Origin: Phycicoccus sonneratiae
GTDB taxonomy: Bacteria > Actinomycetota > Actinomycetes > Actinomycetales > Dermatophilaceae
Length of the DNA stretch: 64,000 nucleotides
Assembly: GCF_016887965.1 (NCBI RefSeq)
Contig: NZ_JAFDVD010000020.1
Span: forward strand, 50,122-114,121
Reading direction: 5' to 3'
The notes beneath the pieces were generated by a model. The model saw only the letters and a program-made list of their open reading frames with translations. It did not search any database and was not told the DNA's origin. The translations under genes were made by a program, and so were the position numbers. Positions 1 to 10,157 of this stretch are shown piece by piece (the stretch's first letter is position 1; each line of letters starts with the position of its first letter).

Positions 1-210
1 GACCTCGGCGCCGAGCCGCTCGGCCGCCTCGGCCAGCTGCTCGGCCGACTGCACGGTCACGTGCCGGTGCCGCGAGCCGTGGTACCGGTCGCCGACGAGC
101 CCGGCCCCGGCCTCCGCCACGGCGTGCTCGACCGCGCGCACCGGCAGCCGGCGGCCGGGCGCGAGGTGGATGGCGGTGACGACCGGGAGATCGTCGGCGG
201 GCTCGGGCAC
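1..210 (-). CDS. MOSC domain protein, N-terminal part (cut by window edge)
   Basis: The reverse strand reads 70 codons from a GTG at 210 to the window edge. The peptide contains GLVGDRYHGSRHRHVTVQSA, which matches the start of the MOSC (molybdenum cofactor sulfurase C-terminal) fold; stand-alone MOSC proteins are thought to handle sulfur carried on a cysteine for Mo-cofactor enzymes. The conserved MOSC cysteine would lie in the missing part. The start is chosen because a GATGAT -10 box (217-222) sits seven bases upstream, as for many genes here; an in-frame GTG at 270 is the alternative. It is divergent from the SURF1 gene. Confidence 0.7.
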   Translation of the reverse strand, partial: MPEPADDLPVVTAIHLAPGRRLPVRAVEHAVAEAGAGLVGDRYHGSRHRHVTVQSAEQLAEAAERLGAEV

Positions 211-284
211 CCGACCATCATCGGGCAGGCGGGCCGCGCGACGGGCCGGCCGGGCGCCCAGCGGGGTCACGTACCCTCGACGTC

Positions 285-1043
285 GTGCTCCGGACCGCCC
301 TCACCCCGCGGTACCTCGGGCTGCTCGCCCTCGCCCTCGTCGTCGGCGTCGTGTTCGTCCAGCTCGGCCGGTGGCAGCTCGGGGTCGCGGAGGGCAAGGC
401 CCACCAGGAGGCCGTCGAGGAGGCCCGCGCGGCGGCGCCGCTGGCCCTCACGTCGGCCCTGCGCCCGCACACGTCGTTCCCCGGCGAGCTCTCGTCCCGG
501 CCGGTCACGGTCACCGGCCGCTACACCGACGGCCAGCTGCTCGTGCCGGACCGCCGGCTCGACGGCCGGGCCGGCTCGTGGGTCGTCACGCCGTTCGTCG
601 TCGACGGCACGGGCGCGACCCTGCCGGTGCTGCGCGGCTTCGTCACCGACCCCGGGCAGGCCGGCGCGCCACCGACCGGCACCCTCACCCTGGCCGGCGG
701 CCTCGCGCCCCCGGAGTCGCCGGTGTCGGCGCCGGTCGCATCCGGCGAGATCGGCTCGGTCGACACCTCGGTGCTCGCGAACACCTGGCCGGGCGACCTC
801 TACAACGCCTTCCTCTTCCTCGAGACCGAGGACCCCGCCGCCGGGCCGCAGCTGACCAAGGTGCCGACCCCGCTCGCTCCGACCGGGCTCAGCTGGCGCA
901 ACGCCGCCTACGCCGTGCAGTGGTGGGTCTTCGCCGCGTTCGGGCTCTGGCTCTGGTGGCGGATGGTCCGCGAGGAGGAGCGCCGGGCCGGTGCCCCGGC
1001 GCTCGCGGGCGCGGGCGACAATGGTGCGCGTGAGCACCCCTGA
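285..1043 (+). CDS. SURF1 family cytochrome oxidase assembly protein
   Basis: A 252-residue membrane protein with the SURF1 pattern: an N-terminal membrane helix (about residues 9-26, LGLLALALVVGVVFVQLGRWQL), a large extracytoplasmic domain, and a second helix near 220-238 (AVQWWVFAAFGLWLWWRMV). SURF1 proteins assist maturation of the haem a centre of aa3-type cytochrome c oxidase. The GTG start fits a leaderless transcript, with TACCCT at 272-277. Its end overlaps the start region of the DUF3817 gene, as often seen in actinobacteria. Confidence 0.88.
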   Translation: MLRTALTPRYLGLLALALVVGVVFVQLGRWQLGVAEGKAHQEAVEEARAAAPLALTSALRPHTSFPGELSSRPVTVTGRYTDGQLLVPDRRLDGRAGSWVVTPFVVDGTGATLPVLRGFVTDPGQAGAPPTGTLTLAGGLAPPESPVSAPVASGEIGSVDTSVLANTWPGDLYNAFLFLETEDPAAGPQLTKVPTPLAPTGLSWRNAAYAVQWWVFAAFGLWLWWRMVREEERRAGAPALAGAGDNGAREHP

Positions 1044-1410
1044 GGCCGGCCCGGCCGGCACCGCGATCGCCCCCGAGGACGTCGACGCCGTCCGTCCCCG
1101 CCTGCGCTTCTTCGAGGTGATGGCCTTCGTCGTCGGCATCGGCCTGCTCGTCCTCGTCGTCGAGATGGTCCTGTCCTACGCGTTCGGGATGAAGGGCGAC
1201 GACAACCCGCTGCACTGGTGGCCCCAGCCGCACGGGTTCATCTACATGGTCTACCTCGTGGCGACCGCGCTGCTGGGCTTCAAGGTGGGCTGGTCGCTGA
1301 CCAAGATGGTGCTCGTCATGCTCGCCGGCTGCGTGCCGTTCCTCTCCTTCTGGGTCGAGCGCCGCGTGGCCCGCGAGGTCGAGGCGGGACTCGCCGCCGC
1401 GCGCCGATAG
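1030..1410 (+). CDS. DUF3817 family integral membrane protein
   Basis: This 126-residue protein has about three hydrophobic segments ([59 protein letters not shown]), which is the DUF3817 layout. Its biochemical role is unknown. It lies between SURF1 and guaA on the same strand. The GTG at 1030 is preferred because GACAAT (1017-1022) stands eight bases upstream; an ATG at 1021 would add three residues. It overlaps the SURF1 stop region. Confidence 0.8.
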   Translation: MSTPEAGPAGTAIAPEDVDAVRPRLRFFEVMAFVVGIGLLVLVVEMVLSYAFGMKGDDNPLHWWPQPHGFIYMVYLVATALLGFKVGWSLTKMVLVMLAGCVPFLSFWVERRVAREVEAGLAAARR

Positions 1411-1413
1411 CCT
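1408..1413 (+). promoter_or_regulatory. -10 element for a leaderless guaA transcript
   Basis: TAGCCT ends eight bases before the guaA GTG, leaving no room for a ribosome binding site. This is the same arrangement seen before about twenty other starts in the window. Confidence 0.6.
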
Positions 1414-1420
1414 TGGCCGC

Positions 1421-3075
<1,655 letters not shown>

Positions 3076-3160
3076 CGGGCCGCCTGAGGGGTGTGGCCCG
3101 ATGGCGCACGGGCCGGAGCGGCCAGAGTGACTGTGGGGTCACCAGCCATCCGTGCCGGTC

Positions 3161-3285
3161 GCAAGGTATCCCGTGCGCGCCGCAAGGGATATCCTGCCCG
3201 GTGCAAGGGATTGCTTGCGAGCCGCAAGGGATCGCTTGCCGGGTGCAAGGGATCGCTTGCGTGAGGCACGGAGAGCTGGAGCACC
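3161..3285. repeat. Five-unit 21-bp palindromic array, copy 1
   Basis: Five 16-bp imperfect palindromes of the form GCAAGGGATCGCTTGC start at 3161, 3182, 3203, 3224 and 3245, each followed by a five-base spacer, so the period is exactly 21 bp. The array ends with the tail GCACGGAGAGCTGGAGCACC (3266-3285). The first two units are the most degenerate. It lies between the 3' ends of the convergent guaA and 3333-3743 genes. The same element, with the same unit number and nearly the same tail, recurs at 41748-41872. Function unknown; the structure could form DNA or RNA hairpins or be a protein-binding array. Confidence 0.85.
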
Positions 3286-3332
3286 AGGGGTGTGGTCGGC
3301 GGGGCTCGGCGAGCGGCCGGCCGCGCCGCTCC

Positions 3333-3743
3333 TCAGTCGAGCAGGTAGATCATCCCGAATGTGACGGCCAGCGCCAGAGCGAAGACCCCGAAGGTCGCCG
3401 GCAGCATCCACGCGCCGGGGCGCTTCTGCGGCGTCGTGCCGATCGCCCCGCGCGTGAACTGGTGCCACGGCACGGCGTAGAACACCGGCACGACGGCGCC
3501 CGGCGCCACCTCCACCTCGAGCTCGGCCTGCCCGTACCGGCGCATCCACTGCGACCACGCCTCGACGCGTACCCGGCCGGCCCAGACCGGTACGTCCTGC
3601 ACCCCGAACCGGGCCCGGACCTGGTGCCCGCCGACCAGCACGGTCGGCGTCAGACCCGCCATCGGGCCGCTGCCGTGCAGCGTCAACCGGATCGTCCCCG
3701 TCGGGGGCTGCGGGGCCCCCGGTCCCCCCGTGACCTGTGACAT
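3333..3743 (-). CDS. Small protein with one C-terminal membrane helix, function unknown
   Basis: This 136-residue protein has a soluble part of about 105 residues and a C-terminal hydrophobic helix (LPATFGVFALALAVTFGMIY). The soluble part, rich in valine and alternating beta-type segments (RLTLHGSGPMAG, RVRVEAWSQWMRRYGQ, VPVFYAVPW), looks like a beta-sandwich. I do not recognise a named family. The ATG at 3743 is preferred because TAGGGT (reverse of 3751-3756) lies eight bases upstream. It converges on guaA across the palindromic array. Confidence 0.65.
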   Translation of the reverse strand: MSQVTGGPGAPQPPTGTIRLTLHGSGPMAGLTPTVLVGGHQVRARFGVQDVPVWAGRVRVEAWSQWMRRYGQAELEVEVAPGAVVPVFYAVPWHQFTRGAIGTTPQKRPGAWMLPATFGVFALALAVTFGMIYLLD

Positions 3744-3829
3744 GCGCACGACCCTAGCGACGACGCCCCCTCGCCGTGGCAGGCTTGCCCCGAGTACCCG
3801 CCGGTAACCCATCCCCGAGGACGGACCCC

Positions 3830-4756
3830 ATGGAGAGCTCGACGACGAGCGTCACCGCCAGCGACGGCACCGCCGTCTTCACCCACCGCTGGCTGCCGGA
3901 GGGCGCCCCGAAGGCGGTCGTCGTCGTCGCCCACGGGATGGCCGAGCACTCGGCCCGCTACGCCCGCCTCGCCGAGGCCCTCACCGGCGCCGGCTACGCG
4001 GTCTACGCCCCCGACCACCGGGGCCACGGACGCACCGCCTCGGCCGCCGACCACGGCTACTTCGCCGACGCCGACGGATGGGACACCGTCGTCGCCGACC
4101 TGCGCGCGGTCACCACCCACGCGCGCGACGAGCACCCCGGCCTGCCGGTCTTCCTCCTCGGGCACAGCATGGGCTCGTTCCTCTCCCGGGCCTACGTCAT
4201 CGAGGACTCCCGCGACCTCGCCGGGCTCGTCCTCTCCGGCACCGCCGGCGACCCCGGCGCGCTCGGCAGGGTCGGCGCCGGCATCGCCGCCGCCGAGGCC
4301 CGCCTGCGCGGCCGCCGGCACACGAGCACGCTGCTCGACAAGCTGACCTTCGGCCAGTACAACGCCGCCTTCAAGCCCAACCGCACCGACTTCGACTGGC
4401 TCTCGCGAGACGACGCCGAGGTCGACGCCTACGTCGCGGACCCCTTGTGCGGCAACACCTTCACCTCCGGGTTCTTCAAGGACCTGCTCGGCGGGCTGGC
4501 CGGAATCAACGACGCGAAGCGGGTCGCCGGCGTCCGCCGGGACCTCCCGGTGCTGCTCGTCTCCGGCGACAAGGACCCCGTCGGCGACGGCGGCAAGGGC
4601 CCGCGCGCGGTCGCCCAGCAGTACCGCGACGCCGGCCTCACCGACGTCACGTGCACGCTCTACCCGGACGCCCGGCACGAGCTGTTCAACGAGACCAACC
4701 GCGACGAGGTCACCGCCGACGTCGTCCGCTGGCTCGACGCCCACCTCCCGTCCTGA
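3830..4756 (+). CDS. Alpha/beta hydrolase, monoacylglycerol lipase/lysophospholipase type
   Basis: This 308-residue protein shows the serine-aminopeptidase S33 or lysophospholipase fold. It has the oxyanion-hole motif VVVVAHGMAEHSARY near residues 30-44, the nucleophile elbow GHSMGS near 125-130, and a late ARHE segment near 288 carrying the likely catalytic His. Such enzymes hydrolyse acyl esters of glycerol or lysophospholipids. No signal peptide is visible, so it is probably cytoplasmic or peripheral. The ATG at 3830 starts directly in the recognisable N-terminus; upstream in-frame sequence is not protein-like. Substrate unknown. Confidence 0.85.
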   Translation: MESSTTSVTASDGTAVFTHRWLPEGAPKAVVVVAHGMAEHSARYARLAEALTGAGYAVYAPDHRGHGRTASAADHGYFADADGWDTVVADLRAVTTHARDEHPGLPVFLLGHSMGSFLSRAYVIEDSRDLAGLVLSGTAGDPGALGRVGAGIAAAEARLRGRRHTSTLLDKLTFGQYNAAFKPNRTDFDWLSRDDAEVDAYVADPLCGNTFTSGFFKDLLGGLAGINDAKRVAGVRRDLPVLLVSGDKDPVGDGGKGPRAVAQQYRDAGLTDVTCTLYPDARHELFNETNRDEVTADVVRWLDAHLPS

Positions 4757-4799
4757 GCGGCGGCCCGGACCGGATGCGGGGCCGGCGCCCCCGGCTGGC

Positions 4800-4805
4800 T
4801 AGGGT
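4800..4805 (+). promoter_or_regulatory. -10 element of the murT-gatD operon
   Basis: TAGGGT ends seven bases before the murT ATG, which indicates a leaderless first gene. Confidence 0.55.
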
Positions 4806-4811
4806 TGGCGG

Positions 4812-6110
4812 ATGCTGAGAACGGCCGCCGCCGTCGTCGCGGGCAAGACCGTGCGCGCCCTGGCCCGCCGCCGCGGGGGCGGCTCGGCCTTCCCGGGCCT
4901 CGTTGCCGAGCGCATCGACCCCGGCATCCTCCGGCACGCCCTCGCCGAGGTGCGCGGCGGCATCGTCGTCGTCAGCGGCACGAACGGCAAGACGACGACG
5001 ACGAAGATGCTCGTCGCCCTGCTGCGCGCCCACGGCCGCACGGTCTTCACCAACCCCACCGGGTCGAACTTCACCCGCGGCGTCCTCTCCGAGATGCTCC
5101 CGCAGCTCCCCGTCAGCGGCCGGCTGCGCAGCGACATGGCCGTCGTCGAGCTCGACGAGGCCCACGCGATGCGATTCATCGCCGAGGTGCCGCCCACCCA
5201 CTCCCTCCTGCTCAACGTCGCCCGCGACCAGCTCGACCGGTTCGCCGAGATCGACCACACCGCCGACCTCCTCGCCCGCCTCGGGAAGGCCAGCACCGAG
5301 GGCGTCGTCGCCAACTGCGACGACCCGTTCATCGCCCGGGCGGCCGACGCCGTCGACGTCCCGGTGCGCTGGTTCGGGCTTGACGCCTCCATCGCCGACC
5401 GGCTCCCCGAGCTGACCGAGCACGACGCCCGCTTCGACGACGGCCCCTCCGAGCGGCACCCCGGCCCCGGCGACGCCCGGCTGCGCCCGCACGACGAGCG
5501 CGCCTTCGACATCGTCTTCGACGACCTCGTCGTCGGCCCGGTCACCCTCCAGCAGCGCGGGCTCGCGGCGATGATCAACGCGACCGCCGCGACGACGACC
5601 GCCCGGATGCTCCTCGGCGACGCCTTCGACCCTGCCACCTGCGTCGACGCGCTCGCGAAGGTCCGCCCGCCGTTCGGCCGCGGCGAGGTGGTCATGGTCG
5701 ACGGGCAGCCCCTCGAGCTCGTCCTCGTGAAGAACCCGGCCGGCTTCGGCGTCGCGCTCTCGACCTACGGCAGCACCCCCGTCGCGACGATGGTCGCCAT
5801 CAACGACAACGACGCCGACGGCCGGGACGTCTCCTGGCTCTACGACGTCAGCTTCGCCTCCCTCCGCGAGCGCGGCGTCGCCCTGACCAGCGGGGTGCGG
5901 GCCTACGACATGGCGCTGCGCCTGCACTACGACGACGTCCACACAGACCGCGTCGTCCCCGACCTCGACGAGGCCCTCGACGCCTTCGTCGCCGCCCATC
6001 CCGACGAGCCGAAGCGCATCTTCTGCACGTACACGGCGATGATGGCCCTGCGCCGGACGCTGGCCGCCCGGCACGGCCTGGCCCACTTCGGAGAGGACGC
6101 CCCGGCATGA
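4812..6110 (+). CDS. murT: Lipid II isoglutaminyl synthase, MurT subunit
   Basis: MurT (432 residues) activates the D-glutamate carboxylate of lipid II with ATP so that ammonia from GatD can amidate it. The Mur-ligase ATP loop GTNGKTTTTKML is at about residues 57-67, and the C-terminal DUF1727 domain includes VALTSGVRAYDMALRL. The family usually has a Cys4 zinc ribbon in the middle domain; here the 200-260 region has no CxxC pairs. The stop overlaps the gatD start (ATGA), so the two are translationally coupled. Confidence 0.93.
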   Translation: MLRTAAAVVAGKTVRALARRRGGGSAFPGLVAERIDPGILRHALAEVRGGIVVVSGTNGKTTTTKMLVALLRAHGRTVFTNPTGSNFTRGVLSEMLPQLPVSGRLRSDMAVVELDEAHAMRFIAEVPPTHSLLLNVARDQLDRFAEIDHTADLLARLGKASTEGVVANCDDPFIARAADAVDVPVRWFGLDASIADRLPELTEHDARFDDGPSERHPGPGDARLRPHDERAFDIVFDDLVVGPVTLQQRGLAAMINATAATTTARMLLGDAFDPATCVDALAKVRPPFGRGEVVMVDGQPLELVLVKNPAGFGVALSTYGSTPVATMVAINDNDADGRDVSWLYDVSFASLRERGVALTSGVRAYDMALRLHYDDVHTDRVVPDLDEALDAFVAAHPDEPKRIFCTYTAMMALRRTLAARHGLAHFGEDAPA

Positions 6111-6871
6111 GCACCACCGAGCTGCTGGCGCCCGACGGCCCGAGCAAGGGCACGATCACCCTCGTCCACCTCTACCCGCGCGAGATGAGCATCTACGGCG
6201 ACCGCGGCAACACCCACGCGCTCGCGAGCCGCATCCGCCGGCACGGGTACACCGCCGAGGTCGTCCTCCACGACCCCGGCAGCCCGTTCCGCGACGACGC
6301 CCACCTCCTCATGGGCGGCGGCGGCCAGGACTCGGGGCAGGCCCGGGTCGAGGCCGACCTCGAGGCCGTCGGCCCCACCCTGGCCTCGATGGCCGCCGAC
6401 GGCGTCCCGATGCTCATGATCTGCGGCATGTACCAGCTGTTCGGCAACTCCTTCCACACCGTCACCGGCCAGGAGCTGCCCGGGCTCGGCATCCTCGACG
6501 TGACGACCCGCGGCAACGACAAGCGGATGGTCGGGCCGGTGTGCGTCGAGACCGAGTGGGGGCCGGTCGTCGGCTACGAGAACCACTCCGGGTCGACCGT
6601 CCTCGGCGAGGGACAGCAGCCGTTCGGGCGCGTCCTCGCCGGCTACGGCAACAACGGCGAGGACGGCACCGAGGGCGCCCGGACCCGCAACGTCATCGGC
6701 ACCTACCTGCACGGGCCGCTGCTCCCGGCGAACCCGATGGTCAGCGACGCGCTCATCGCGGTCGCGGCCGAGCGGGCCACCGGAGGCCCCTTCGAGCCCG
6801 AGCCGATGAGCGACCCGCTCGCCGACGAGGCCCGCGGCCGCCAGGTGCGCCGGCTCGTCGGCACCCGCTGA
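6107..6871 (+). CDS. gatD: Lipid II isoglutaminyl synthase, glutamine amidotransferase subunit GatD
   Basis: This 254-residue CobB/CobQ-like class I amidotransferase supplies ammonia to MurT for D-isoglutamine formation in peptidoglycan. The nucleophile is Cys106 in LMICGMYQLFG, and the partner His sits in GTYLHGPLLP near residue 206. The start YPREMSIYGDRGN matches the family N-terminus after a short extension. It overlaps murT by four bases, the conserved MurT-GatD operon order. Confidence 0.93.
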   Translation: MSTTELLAPDGPSKGTITLVHLYPREMSIYGDRGNTHALASRIRRHGYTAEVVLHDPGSPFRDDAHLLMGGGGQDSGQARVEADLEAVGPTLASMAADGVPMLMICGMYQLFGNSFHTVTGQELPGLGILDVTTRGNDKRMVGPVCVETEWGPVVGYENHSGSTVLGEGQQPFGRVLAGYGNNGEDGTEGARTRNVIGTYLHGPLLPANPMVSDALIAVAAERATGGPFEPEPMSDPLADEARGRQVRRLVGTR

Positions 6872-6906
6872 CCCGCTCTCCCGCGCCCGGCTGACAGGAT
6901 GGCCGG

Positions 6907-8175
6907 ATGAGCACCGCCGCCACCCGCGACCGCCTGGCCACCGAGTTCGCCGAGTACGTCACGGCCTCGCCGACGGCCTTCCACGCCGCGGCGGTGGCGC
7001 GCGACCGGCTCGTCGCCGAGGGGTTCACCGAGCTCGACGAGTCCGCCGCCTGGCCGAGCGACGCCGGCGGCTACGTCGTCGTCCGCGACGGCGCGGTCAT
7101 CGCCTGGCGCATCCCGGCCGGCGCCGGACCGACGACCCCGTTCCGCGTAATCGGTGCGCACACCGACAGCCCGACCTTCCGGCTCAAGCCGAACCCCGTG
7201 GTCCGCGAGCACGGGTGGGAGCGGCTCAACGTCGAGGTCTACGGCGGTCCGACCTTCCCGTCGTGGTTCGACCGCGACCTCGCCGTCGCGGGCCGGGTCG
7301 TCGACGCCGACGGCAGCACGCGGCTCGTGCGCTCCGGACCGGTGGCGCGCATCCCGCACCTGGCCATCCACCTCGACCGCGCGGTCAACGACGGCTTCAC
7401 CCCCGACGTCCAGCGCCACCTGCTGCCGGTCGTGGGGGCCTCCGACGGCCCGGACCCCGTCGACGCCGCGCACTGGCTGCGCGAGCTCGTCGGCGACGCC
7501 GTCGCCTGGGACCTCTTCCTCGCCGACACCCAGGAGCCGGCGCGCATCGGGGCGTACGGCGACCTCTTCGCCTCGTGGCGGATGGACAACCTCACGAGCG
7601 TCCACGCCGGGCTGCTCGGCCTGCTCGAGGCGCCCGCCGACGGCGCCCACATCCCGGTCCTCGCCGCCTTCGACCACGAGGAGGTGGGCTCGGCGTCGGT
7701 CACCGGCGCCGGCGGACCGTTCCTCGAGGACGTCCTCGGCCGGGTGCTCGAGGGGCTGGGTGCCGGACGCTCGGACGCGGCCCGGGCCTTCCGCGCGTCC
7801 TGGCTGCTCTCGAGCGACGCCGGCCACCTCGTCCACCCCGGACACCCCGAGAAGCACGACCCGACGAACCGCCCGCGCCCCGGCGGCGGCCCGCTGCTCA
7901 AGGTCAACGCCCGGCAGCGCTACACGACCGAGGCCCGCGGCGAGGCGCTGTGGGCGGCGGCCTGCGACCGGGCCGGCGTCCCCTTCCAGCACTACGTCAA
8001 CCCGAACAGCATCCCGGGCGGCTCGACCATCGGCCCGATCGCCGCCACCCGGCTCGGCATCCCCACGGTCGACATCGGCGTCGGGCTGCTCTCGATGCAC
8101 TCGACGCGCGAGCTCGTGCACGTCGACGACCTCGCGGCGCTGCACGGGGCGGTCGCGGCCTTCCTCGCCGGCTGA
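6907..8175 (+). CDS. M18 family aminopeptidase (aspartyl aminopeptidase type)
   Basis: This 422-residue cytoplasmic metallopeptidase of the M18 family removes N-terminal, often acidic, residues from peptides. Metal-binding motifs are visible: IGAHTDSPTFRLKP (His-Thr-Asp), FDHEEVGS (the Glu-Glu pair), DAGH and the C-terminal SMHSTRE with a metal-ligand His. The dinuclear zinc site therefore looks intact and the length is normal. CAGGAT (6895-6900) seven bases before the ATG suggests a separate leaderless promoter, although the gene follows gatD closely. Confidence 0.92.
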   Translation: MSTAATRDRLATEFAEYVTASPTAFHAAAVARDRLVAEGFTELDESAAWPSDAGGYVVVRDGAVIAWRIPAGAGPTTPFRVIGAHTDSPTFRLKPNPVVREHGWERLNVEVYGGPTFPSWFDRDLAVAGRVVDADGSTRLVRSGPVARIPHLAIHLDRAVNDGFTPDVQRHLLPVVGASDGPDPVDAAHWLRELVGDAVAWDLFLADTQEPARIGAYGDLFASWRMDNLTSVHAGLLGLLEAPADGAHIPVLAAFDHEEVGSASVTGAGGPFLEDVLGRVLEGLGAGRSDAARAFRASWLLSSDAGHLVHPGHPEKHDPTNRPRPGGGPLLKVNARQRYTTEARGEALWAAACDRAGVPFQHYVNPNSIPGGSTIGPIAATRLGIPTVDIGVGLLSMHSTRELVHVDDLAALHGAVAAFLAG

Positions 8176-8202
8176 CCCCGCTGAACTCGGCGCCTCGAGG
8201 CC

Positions 8203-9276
8203 TCAGGCGTGGCCGGCGAAGACCGGCTCCTCGCCCTCGGCGGGCGGCTCGGTCTTCGCGCTCACCGACCAGAGCAGCCACCCGAGACCGCCGAGCGGCA
8301 CCTCCATGAGGTGGGTGATGATCGAGAAGAGCACGACCCCGGCGGTGGCCTCGGCGTTGCCGGCGCCCCAGCCGACGAGCACGGTGGTCGTCGCGACCTC
8401 GGTGACGCCGACGCCCCCCGGCGTGATGCCGACCGCCGTGAGCAGCCGGCCGATCGCGTACGCGGCGAAGAGCAGGTTGAGCGGGAGCATCACCCCGGTC
8501 TCGCGCATCACGAGCACGAAGAGCACGTAGTAGGCGCCGAAGAACCCGACCATGCCGAGGGTCATCGACCACCAGCGCCAGCGGACGACGTCGATGATCC
8601 GGCCCCGCAGGTCGCGCACGAGGTCCTCGACGCTCATCGTCGAGTCCGGCCGGCGGCGGCGCACGAGCGGACCGATGAGCCGGTCGAGGAGGCCGCCGAG
8701 GCGCTGCGCCACCCGCTCGCTCGCGAGCATCCCGGCGATGACGGCGATGACCCCGAGCCCGGTGAGCGACCCGGCGACGGCGAGGTCGGTGAGGGCCTTG
8801 GGCAGGGTGACCCCGCCGATGACGAGCACGAGGATGGCGACGACCGGCAGCGCGATGCGGGCCAGCACGTTCCAGACGCCGGTGACGATCGCCGACGTCG
8901 AGGTGGCGCGGCGCGAGAAGCCCCACGAGCGGCACATCGCGTAGGTCGCCGCGAGGCCCACCGCGCCGCCCCCGGGCAGGAGGTTCGAGACCGACGAGCC
9001 GCAGAGGTTGATGATGAGCGCCTTGCCGTGCGTCAGCCCGCGCAGCGACCCGGTGAAGGTGAAGGTGTAGCAGTACAGCCCGAGGAGCATGAGCACCTGG
9101 AAGCCGACGACGTGCAGCGGGGGCACGGTGCGGATGACGTCCCAGATGTCGCCCCACGACGTCTTCGCGAAGTAGGGCAGGCCCCAGACGAGCAGCACGA
9201 CGGCCAGCCCGAGCCCGAGCCCGAACTGCACGAGCTGGCGGCGGTGCGTGGGCACGTGCACCCCGGCCGCCCTCAC
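8203..9276 (-). CDS. Lysylphosphatidylglycerol synthase TM region / flippase-like membrane protein
   Basis: This 357-residue polytopic protein has about eight hydrophobic segments and the family signatures NLLPGGGAVGLAATYAMCRSWG and ITPGGVGVTEVATTTVLV (the GGxGxxE-type motif). Such UPF0104 proteins occur as MprF-like flippase domains or stand-alone lipid transporters. The GTG at 9276 overlaps the stop of the upstream PIG-L gene (GTGA), so the two are co-translated. The C-terminus is a short acidic cytoplasmic tail. Neighbouring deacetylase and glycosyltransferase genes suggest a role in glycolipid handling; this is inference. Confidence 0.85.
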   Translation of the reverse strand: MRAAGVHVPTHRRQLVQFGLGLGLAVVLLVWGLPYFAKTSWGDIWDVIRTVPPLHVVGFQVLMLLGLYCYTFTFTGSLRGLTHGKALIINLCGSSVSNLLPGGGAVGLAATYAMCRSWGFSRRATSTSAIVTGVWNVLARIALPVVAILVLVIGGVTLPKALTDLAVAGSLTGLGVIAVIAGMLASERVAQRLGGLLDRLIGPLVRRRRPDSTMSVEDLVRDLRGRIIDVVRWRWWSMTLGMVGFFGAYYVLFVLVMRETGVMLPLNLLFAAYAIGRLLTAVGITPGGVGVTEVATTTVLVGWGAGNAEATAGVVLFSIITHLMEVPLGGLGWLLWSVSAKTEPPAEGEEPVFAGHA

Positions 9277-10121
9277 GGCAGGCCCTCGAAGACGTCGGTC
9301 GCCACGTGTCCCCCTGCTGGTCTCGACGGGTCGCGGAACCACTCGCGCCCGAACACCAGATCGTAGAGGGGGCGGGGGATGCGGAGGAACGCCCCGAGGG
9401 TCCGGTCGCCGGTCTGGCCGCCGGCACCGACCTCGGCGGCGCCGCCGCCGGTGGCCTGCGAGGCGTGGGCCCGCATCGAGGCCCGCTTGGCCCGCACGTA
9501 CCGGCGGACGTCGACGCGGTGGGTGATGTCGGCCCGCGCGGTGAAGGCGCGCTCGAAGCTCGACGGGTCGAACTCGGCCGGGAAGCGGTAGACCCGCCCG
9601 ACGAGCCGGATGGCGCGCACGATGGTGTCGCGGGGCACCGTGGCCTCGAGGACCCTCGGGGTGCCGGCGATCTCGGCGGCCCGCGCCGCCACCTCGTGCA
9701 CCCGGCGGTGGTCGCGGTGGCCGTAGCCGCCGTTCGCGTCGTAGGAGAGCAGGACGTCGGCGCGCTCGGTGGTGAGGACGGCGGCGAGCCGCTCGGCGGC
9801 CTCCTCCAAGGGCGCCCGGCAGAACCGTGCGACGCCGGGGGCGTCCGGTTCCGGCTCCGGCCCGGACCCACTGTCGGCGTAGCCGAGCCACTCGACCCGG
9901 GCCACCCCGAGGGCCGACGCCGACCGCTCGGCCTCGGCGAGCCGGCGGGTCCCCAGCGACCCGTCGCGGCGCAGCTCCTCGGCCGCCAGGCCGGCCCCGC
10001 CGTCGGTGGCGAGCACGAGCACGACGCGGTGCCCCTCGGCCGCGGCACGGGCCATCGTGCCGGCCGTGAGCAGGGCCTCGTCGTCGGGATGGGCGTGGAA
10101 CGCCACGAGCGTGCGGGACAT
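9273..10121 (-). CDS. PIG-L family N-acetylglucosaminyl deacetylase
   Basis: This 282-residue protein has the PIG-L zinc motif AFHAHPDDEALLTAG at residues 7-21 and the later metal-ligand segment GYGHRDHRRVHE. The family removes acetyl groups from GlcNAc-linked lipids, mycothiol precursors or antibiotics. The ATG at 10121 begins the typical MSRTLVAFHAHPDDE start. Only 36 bp separate it from the divergent glycosyltransferase, so the pair probably shares regulation. I cannot tell which GlcNAc compound is used; it could be an MshB paralogue, but the flippase partner argues for a lipid-linked substrate. Confidence 0.88.
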   Translation of the reverse strand: MSRTLVAFHAHPDDEALLTAGTMARAAAEGHRVVLVLATDGGAGLAAEELRRDGSLGTRRLAEAERSASALGVARVEWLGYADSGSGPEPEPDAPGVARFCRAPLEEAAERLAAVLTTERADVLLSYDANGGYGHRDHRRVHEVAARAAEIAGTPRVLEATVPRDTIVRAIRLVGRVYRFPAEFDPSSFERAFTARADITHRVDVRRYVRAKRASMRAHASQATGGGAAEVGAGGQTGDRTLGAFLRIPRPLYDLVFGREWFRDPSRPAGGHVATDVFEGLP

Positions 10122-10157
10122 CGTCGGCCATCCTCTCGCATGGCAGGGTGGACCCTC

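Noticed and set aside
3161..3285. CRISPR array
   Set aside because: Repeat units are 16 bp and spacers five bases, far too short, and no cas genes are near.
3152..3364. Open frames with a seven-residue repeat across the first palindromic array (and similar frames at 41494-41898)
   Set aside because: The repeat peptide is only the 21-bp DNA period read as codons. All frames are open on both strands, there is no ribosome site, and no known domain appears.
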